A stretch of 64,000 nucleotides of DNA from positions 22,390 to 86,389 of the forward strand of contig DASSPH010000048.1 in assembly GCA_035699745.1 (NCBI GenBank), in the 5' to 3' direction. Below, one piece after another: positions 60,328 to 64,000 of this stretch (its first letter is position 1; each line of letters begins with the position of its first letter). A model generated the notes under the pieces. The model was given only the letters and a program-made list of their open reading frames with translations. It did not search any database and had not been told where the DNA came from. Position numbers and translations under genes: made by a program. The stretch comes from Vicinamibacterales bacterium (GTDB lineage: Bacteria; Acidobacteriota; Vicinamibacteria; Vicinamibacterales; 2-12-FULL-66-21).

Positions 60328-61051
60328 CTACTTGACCGAGAACGTCAGGCCCGCGGTGATGCGGTTCACGCGCGGGGTCGTTCCGTCGCGGTGCACGAAG
60401 AACGTGCAGTAGTCGGCGCCCACGCCTGCCCAGTCGTTGAAGGGATACGTCACGCCCGCGCCCAGGTTGGTGGCCAGGTCGGTCGCCCTGCGATGTTCGG
60501 CAAATCGCGACGTCCCCACGAACCGGTCGCTCACGACGGTATCCGCGGTGAACGAACCGATACCGCCCGTGACGTACGGCTCGACGCGGCCCATCTCGAA
60601 CGGACGCAGCCGCAGGTTCCCGTTCCAGTGATACGCGTTGACGCGCGAGCCGTCGGCGCTCCCGAGCGCCGGCGCCACTTCCGCGGCCTCACGGAACGGG
60701 GCGTGCGCCAGCACACCGAACTCGCCCACGATCGAGGCGCGATCGTTGAGCTTCACGTCGAGACCCGCGGTCGCGGCGAGCGTCGTGCCGAGCGTGGCGA
60801 ACGACGGTCCGACCGCGGCAGTGATCGTCACGCGATCCGTCCGTCCGGAGACGCTGACTTCGACGTTTCTTCGGATCGACGCCGGGCAGCGGAAGACGCA
60901 GGCGCCACCCGTTCTCGTCCGTCGTCGCATCCAGCTGTTCCAGCGTGTTCGAGGAGCCGGGATGAGACCATGAGCCGAGCCGGCGCTCGAACTCGTCCGC
61001 CAGCTGCCGCCGCAGCTCTTCAAACGGGCCGCCTGTCTGGTTACGAAACAT
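60328..61051 (-). pseudogene. broken Hsp20 fused to an outer-membrane beta-barrel fragment
   Basis: The ATG at 61051 opens a frame with the Hsp20 start (FEELRRQLADEFERR..DENGWRLRLPLPGVDPK). An extra A in the AAGAAA run at 60866-60871 shifts the frame. In the shifted frame the Hsp20 sequence continues (NVEVSVSGRTDRVTITAA) and then changes to a porin-like C-terminal part (SIVGEFGVLAHAP, VEPYVTGGIG, VGADYCTFFVHRDGTTPRVNRITAGLTFSVK) up to the TAA/TGA at 60328. The alpha-crystallin core end and the barrel start are both missing. This is a chimera of two truncated genes, or two decayed ones joined by deletion. Confidence 0.65.
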
Positions 61052-61117
61052 TTAGGCAGCCGATAGCAACCTCTTAGGATTCCTGAGGCCCGCCGCGCCC
61101 GTCTCAGGTCATCAGTA

Positions 61118-61145
61118 GCCGGCGCGATGAGGGCGCCGGCATTTT
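61118..61145 (+). promoter_or_regulatory. hairpin with T-tract in the leader of the cupin gene
   Basis: GCCGGCGC (61118-61125) pairs perfectly with GCGCCGGC (61133-61140), followed by ATTTT (61141-61145). It lies 16 bp before the cupin ATG. A second inverted repeat, CCTGAG (61082-61087) and CTCAGG (61103-61108), lies upstream. It could be an attenuator or a terminator of a short leader RNA. Confidence 0.4.
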
Positions 61146-61161
61146 CACGCAGGAGAATCCG

Positions 61162-61620
61162 ATGGCGACGATGGCAGTGGCGGAAGAGCGGGTCCGGTTC
61201 GGCCCCGGCGGAGGTGTGTACCGCATCGTGACCACCGCGGAGGAGAGCCGCGGGCGAATCTTCGCATTCGAGGCGACGGAACCGCCGGGCGGAGGCCCGC
61301 CGCTTCACACGCACGCGAACGAAGACGAGTACTTCCTCGTGCTCGAAGGGGAGATCTCGTTCTACATCGACGGCAAGGTGACGGTGGGACGGCCTGGCCA
61401 GTCCGCCTTCGTGCCGCGCGGCGCGGCGCACTGCTTCAAGAACCGATCGTCGCGCCAGGCGCGCGTGCTCGTCCTCTTCACGCCGGGGAACATCGAGGGC
61501 TTCTTCGATTTCGGGCTGCCCGTGGACGGGCGGCCGCCGACCGAGGGGAAGATGCTGGAGCGGCTGGTCGAGTACGGATCGCGGTACGGGCTGGAAGTGC
61601 TTGGTCCCTCGCCGCTGTGA
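61162..61620 (+). CDS. cupin-domain protein
   Basis: 152 residues. Motif 1 is PPLHTHANEDEYFLVLEGEIS with two His and a Glu as metal ligands, and motif 2 is GQSAFVPRGAAHCFKN with the last His. Typical of quercetinase-like or regulatory small cupins. AGGAG lies 7 bp before the ATG; a second ATG is 3 codons later. No signal peptide. The long leader contains two hairpins. Function unknown. Confidence 0.85.
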   Translation: MATMAVAEERVRFGPGGGVYRIVTTAEESRGRIFAFEATEPPGGGPPLHTHANEDEYFLVLEGEISFYIDGKVTVGRPGQSAFVPRGAAHCFKNRSSRQARVLVLFTPGNIEGFFDFGLPVDGRPPTEGKMLERLVEYGSRYGLEVLGPSPL

Positions 61621-61664
61621 ATGGTCCGGTCGCGCGGCGATTGGCAGCGCACGGCGACGTGCCG

Positions 61665-62429
61665 TCAGCCGAGCGCTGCGATGAGCATGCGTGCCGTCGA
61701 GCGCCACGCCTCGGTGCCGGAGAGCGCCAGACGCAGCGGCACTGACAAGAGCAGGAGTCCGCCGCCGAGAAGATAGACCCGGTGGATCGTGCGCCGCGAC
61801 GCGTAGTCGTAAATCACGCCGGCGACGAGGACCAGGAATCCGATGGCGTAGAAGGCGAGAGGACCGAGCGGCAGCACGCCTGGCAGCCGCGCGGCCGGCG
61901 CCGCCAGGATGCTCGCGTATGCCAGCAGCATCAGCCGCTTGTGCGATTCCCTGTCGCGCCGTCTCGCCAGCGCCGCGGCGACGAAGCCGCCGAACATGAC
62001 CATGTCGCCGAGCGGGATGGCCATGAAGCTGAGCGGATCGACGCCCTCCGGCGCGGCGCCGCGGCGCCCCAGGTCGACGCCTGCGATCACGCCCACGACG
62101 ACCATTCCGGCCGCCAGAAGCGCGCCGAGCACTCCGAGCCTGCGATGCACCGCCACGCGCCGGCTCGAGATCAGCGCGGTCTGGACGATGAACAGCAGCA
62201 TCCAGGCGGTGAACAACGCGCCGTGCAGGTGGACGACGGTGGAGAACGGCCCGCCGCTGATGGTGGCCTGCGGGCCGCCGTCGAAGAAGCGGAGGTAGTA
62301 GGTCGGACCGAACCCGATCAGGGTCATCGCCGCCGCGGCGAGGGCGACGCCGCCGTAGAACACGCGATCGTACCGCCCGACGGCGCGCCCTGCAGCCGCC
62401 GCGCCGACGCCGGTGGTGATGACTGTCAT
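61665..62429 (-). CDS. membrane protein with seven or more spans, unknown function
   Basis: 254 residues from the ATG at 62429 (GGAGG 6 bp upstream). Hydrophobic segments include VFYGGVALAAAAMTLIGFG, HLHGALFTAWMLLFIVQTALI, LGVLGALLAAGMVVVGVIAGV, LGDMVMFGGFVAAALA, LMLLAYASILAAPAA, FYAIGFLVLVAGVIYDY and YLLGGGLLLLSVPL. The conserved His residues in VVHLHGALF and AVHRRLG may bind heme or a metal, but the family is not known to me. Confidence 0.7.
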   Translation of the reverse strand: MTVITTGVGAAAAGRAVGRYDRVFYGGVALAAAAMTLIGFGPTYYLRFFDGGPQATISGGPFSTVVHLHGALFTAWMLLFIVQTALISSRRVAVHRRLGVLGALLAAGMVVVGVIAGVDLGRRGAAPEGVDPLSFMAIPLGDMVMFGGFVAAALARRRDRESHKRLMLLAYASILAAPAARLPGVLPLGPLAFYAIGFLVLVAGVIYDYASRRTIHRVYLLGGGLLLLSVPLRLALSGTEAWRSTARMLIAALG

Positions 62430-62485
62430 GGGAGCCTCCGGTGGAGCGGAGGATAGCATGCACGGGTGACGTCCGGGCAATCAGC

Positions 62486-62515
62486 TTGTGACGGATCGCC
62501 TTCGCTGAGTAAGAT
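62486..62515 (+). promoter_or_regulatory. promoter TTGTGA-18-TAAGAT for hsdM
   Basis: TTGTGA (62486-62491) and TAAGAT (62510-62515) are 18 bp apart. The -10 ends 10 bp before the ATG at 62526, and no Shine-Dalgarno is present. Confidence 0.5.
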
Positions 62516-62525
62516 CCCGGCACCC

Positions 62526-64000
62526 ATGATCACCGGTGCGATCAAAAGCCAGATCGATCAGATCTGGAATGCGTTCTGGTCGGGCGGGATCTCGAATCCG
62601 CTCGAAGTCATCGAACAGATCACGTATCTGCTGTTTCTCAGACGGCTGGACGATCTGCAGACGCTCGAGGAGAACAAGGCGGCGCGGCTGAAGGAGCCGC
62701 TCGCGCGCGCGATCTTCCCGGCGGGCAAGGACCCGAAAAAGCGGCCGTACCAGGACCTGCGCTGGTCCCGCTTCAAGCACATGTCCCCGTCGGAAATGTA
62801 CACGGTGGTCAGCGAACATGTGTTCCCGTTCCTGCGCACGCTCGGCGGCGACGACTCCACCTACGCGCATCACATGAAGGACGCGCGGTTCACCATTCCC
62901 ACCGCGGCGCTGCTCGCCAAGGTGGTGGACCTCATCGACAACGTCCCGATGGAGGACCGCGACACCAAGGGAGATCTCTACGAGTACATGCTCGGCAAGA
63001 TCGCGACGGCCGGGCAAAACGGCCAGTTCCGGACGCCGAGGCACGTCATTCGTTTGATGGTGGAGCTGTCCGCACCGCAGCCGACCGACATCATCTGCGA
63101 CCCGGCGTGCGGCACGGCCGGATTCCTCGTCGCCGCCGGCGAGTACCTGCGGGAGCATCACACGAACATCCTCCACGACAGGAAGCTGCGCGAGCACTTC
63201 CATCACGGGATGTTCCACGGGTACGACTTCGACAACACGATGCTGCGCATCGGCAGCATGAACATGCTGCTCCACGGCGTGGAGAACCCCGACATCCGCT
63301 ACCGCGACTCGCTGGCGCAGGATCACGCGGCGGACGAAGAGGCCTATACGCTGGTTCTCGCCAATCCGCCGTTCGCCGGCAGCCTGGATTACGAGAACAC
63401 GGCGAAGGATCTGCTGCAGATCGTCAAGACGAAGAAGACCGAGCTGCTCTTCCTCGCGCTGTTCCTGCGGCTGCTCAAACCCGGCGGCCGCGCCGCCGTC
63501 ATCGTCCCCGACGGCGTGCTGTTCGGATCGAGCAAGGCGCACAAGGAGCTGCGGCGGATTCTGGTCGAGGAGCAGAAACTGGACGGCGTCGTTTCGCTGC
63601 CGGGCGGCGTGTTCAAGCCGTACGCCGGGGTCTCGACCGCGATCCTGCTCTTCACCAAGACGAACTCGGGCGGCACGGACTTCGTGTGGTTCTACGACGT
63701 CGACGCGGACGGCTGGAGCCTGGATGACAAGCGAACGCCGCTGCTGCCGGAGGAGAAGCTGGGGCCCGTTCCGTCAACCGCGCTGACGGTCGAGGACCAC
63801 GCGAAGAACAATCTTCCCGACGTCCTCGCGCGCTGGGGCGAGCGCGATGGCGCGGAGCGGGAGCGCCCGCGGACGGCGCAGAGTTTCTGCGTGCCGAAGG
63901 CGGATATCGTGGCGCAGGGGTACGACCTGTCGCTCAATCGGTACAAGGAGATCGTGCACGAGGCGGTGGAGCATCGGTCGCCGAAGGAGATCCTGGCGGA
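62526..64000 (+). CDS. hsdM: type I restriction-modification methyltransferase subunit HsdM (3' end outside window)
   Basis: At least 491 residues, open to the end of the window. An N-terminal HsdM domain (QIDQIWNAFWSGGISNPLEVIEQITYLLFLRRLDD) is followed by the N6-adenine methyltransferase fold with DPACGTAGFLVAAG (AdoMet) and LANPPFAG (NPPF catalytic motif). The block GQFRTPRHVIRLMVEL marks the M subunit. It pairs with HsdS, which would give the recognition sequence, and HsdR; both would lie to the right. The frame shows no interruption. Confidence 0.92.
   Translation, partial: MITGAIKSQIDQIWNAFWSGGISNPLEVIEQITYLLFLRRLDDLQTLEENKAARLKEPLARAIFPAGKDPKKRPYQDLRWSRFKHMSPSEMYTVVSEHVFPFLRTLGGDDSTYAHHMKDARFTIPTAALLAKVVDLIDNVPMEDRDTKGDLYEYMLGKIATAGQNGQFRTPRHVIRLMVELSAPQPTDIICDPACGTAGFLVAAGEYLREHHTNILHDRKLREHFHHGMFHGYDFDNTMLRIGSMNMLLHGVENPDIRYRDSLAQDHAADEEAYTLVLANPPFAGSLDYENTAKDLLQIVKTKKTELLFLALFLRLLKPGGRAAVIVPDGVLFGSSKAHKELRRILVEEQKLDGVVSLPGGVFKPYAGVSTAILLFTKTNSGGTDFVWFYDVDADGWSLDDKRTPLLPEEKLGPVPSTALTVEDHAKNNLPDVLARWGERDGAERERPRTAQSFCVPKADIVAQGYDLSLNRYKEIVHEAVEHRSPKEILA

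Noticed and set aside
61621..61664. Possible terminator between the cupin and membrane-protein genes
   Set aside because: No convincing stem with T-tract is seen in the 44 bp.

Overview
This 64 kb window is a dense, GC-rich stretch of bacterial chromosome with about 60 protein genes, no rRNA or tRNA gene that I can see, no CRISPR array and no recognisable prophage or transposase. The gene families suggest an acidobacterium, perhaps of the Vicinamibacteria type: a VWFA-domain secreted protein, a winged-helix/PD40 regulator, a Ser/Thr kinase with TPRs, many secreted proteins, DinB and Gfo/Idh/MocA proteins. This assignment is inference from gene content, with no marker-gene comparison.

Layout. 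1-6300: the end of an alpha/beta hydrolase, PEP carboxylase, ArfB, a cupredoxin-like lipoprotein, an aldehyde dehydrogenase and a DinB protein. 6310-12400: secreted proteins, an M20 peptidase divergent from a VWFA protein, argininosuccinate synthase followed by an array of GGGGACNGTCCCC palindromes, and two small membrane-associated proteins. 12471-17083: a long Lhr-type helicase coupled to a CBS protein. 17123-25770: a TPR/HhH/membrane operon, a hydroxyisobutyrate-type dehydrogenase, AsmA, a threonine dehydratase-like enzyme, and a secreted protein with an M24 peptidase. 25774-33442: a metallothionein-like peptide, a cold-shock protein, a cardiolipin synthase-like protein, a SUI1/GfoIdh/GMC/VOC operon, a heptamer tandem repeat, an SDR and a secreted protein. 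33367-41961: a histidine kinase coupled to a subtilase, a DsbA-like protein, a Tat-exported GfoIdh protein, a PD40 regulator and a retropepsin-like protein. 41979-46665: a DUF892 protein, a cupin, and a KaiC-like/hybrid-kinase/VOC operon. 46697-50344: a thioredoxin-like gene with an in-frame TGA, a DNA methyltransferase/PD-(D/E)xK pair, a small membrane protein and a zinc alcohol dehydrogenase. 50509-57562: a three-repeat secreted protein, a kinase-BRCT fusion, an MBL hydrolase, an internally deleted M28 peptidase, a kinase-TPR protein and two VOC proteins. 57668-64000: a HAMP/SpoIIE phosphatase, a broken Hsp20/outer-membrane chimera, a cupin, a membrane protein and the start of a type I R-M hsdM.

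The most interesting locus is 46697-47272 on the minus strand. The reading frame of a thioredoxin-like protein is interrupted by a TGA exactly where the first cysteine of a CxGC motif is expected, giving U-S-G-C. A perfect 6-bp hairpin with a UGGAU loop begins 11 nt after the TGA. This fits a bacterial SECIS and a selenoprotein.

Two further window-wide patterns stand out. Many genes have a TANNNT -10-like hexamer only 6-10 bp before the start codon and no Shine-Dalgarno, which suggests leaderless transcription; others have strong AGGAGG sites. Convergent genes often overlap at their 3' ends, by up to 76 bp.
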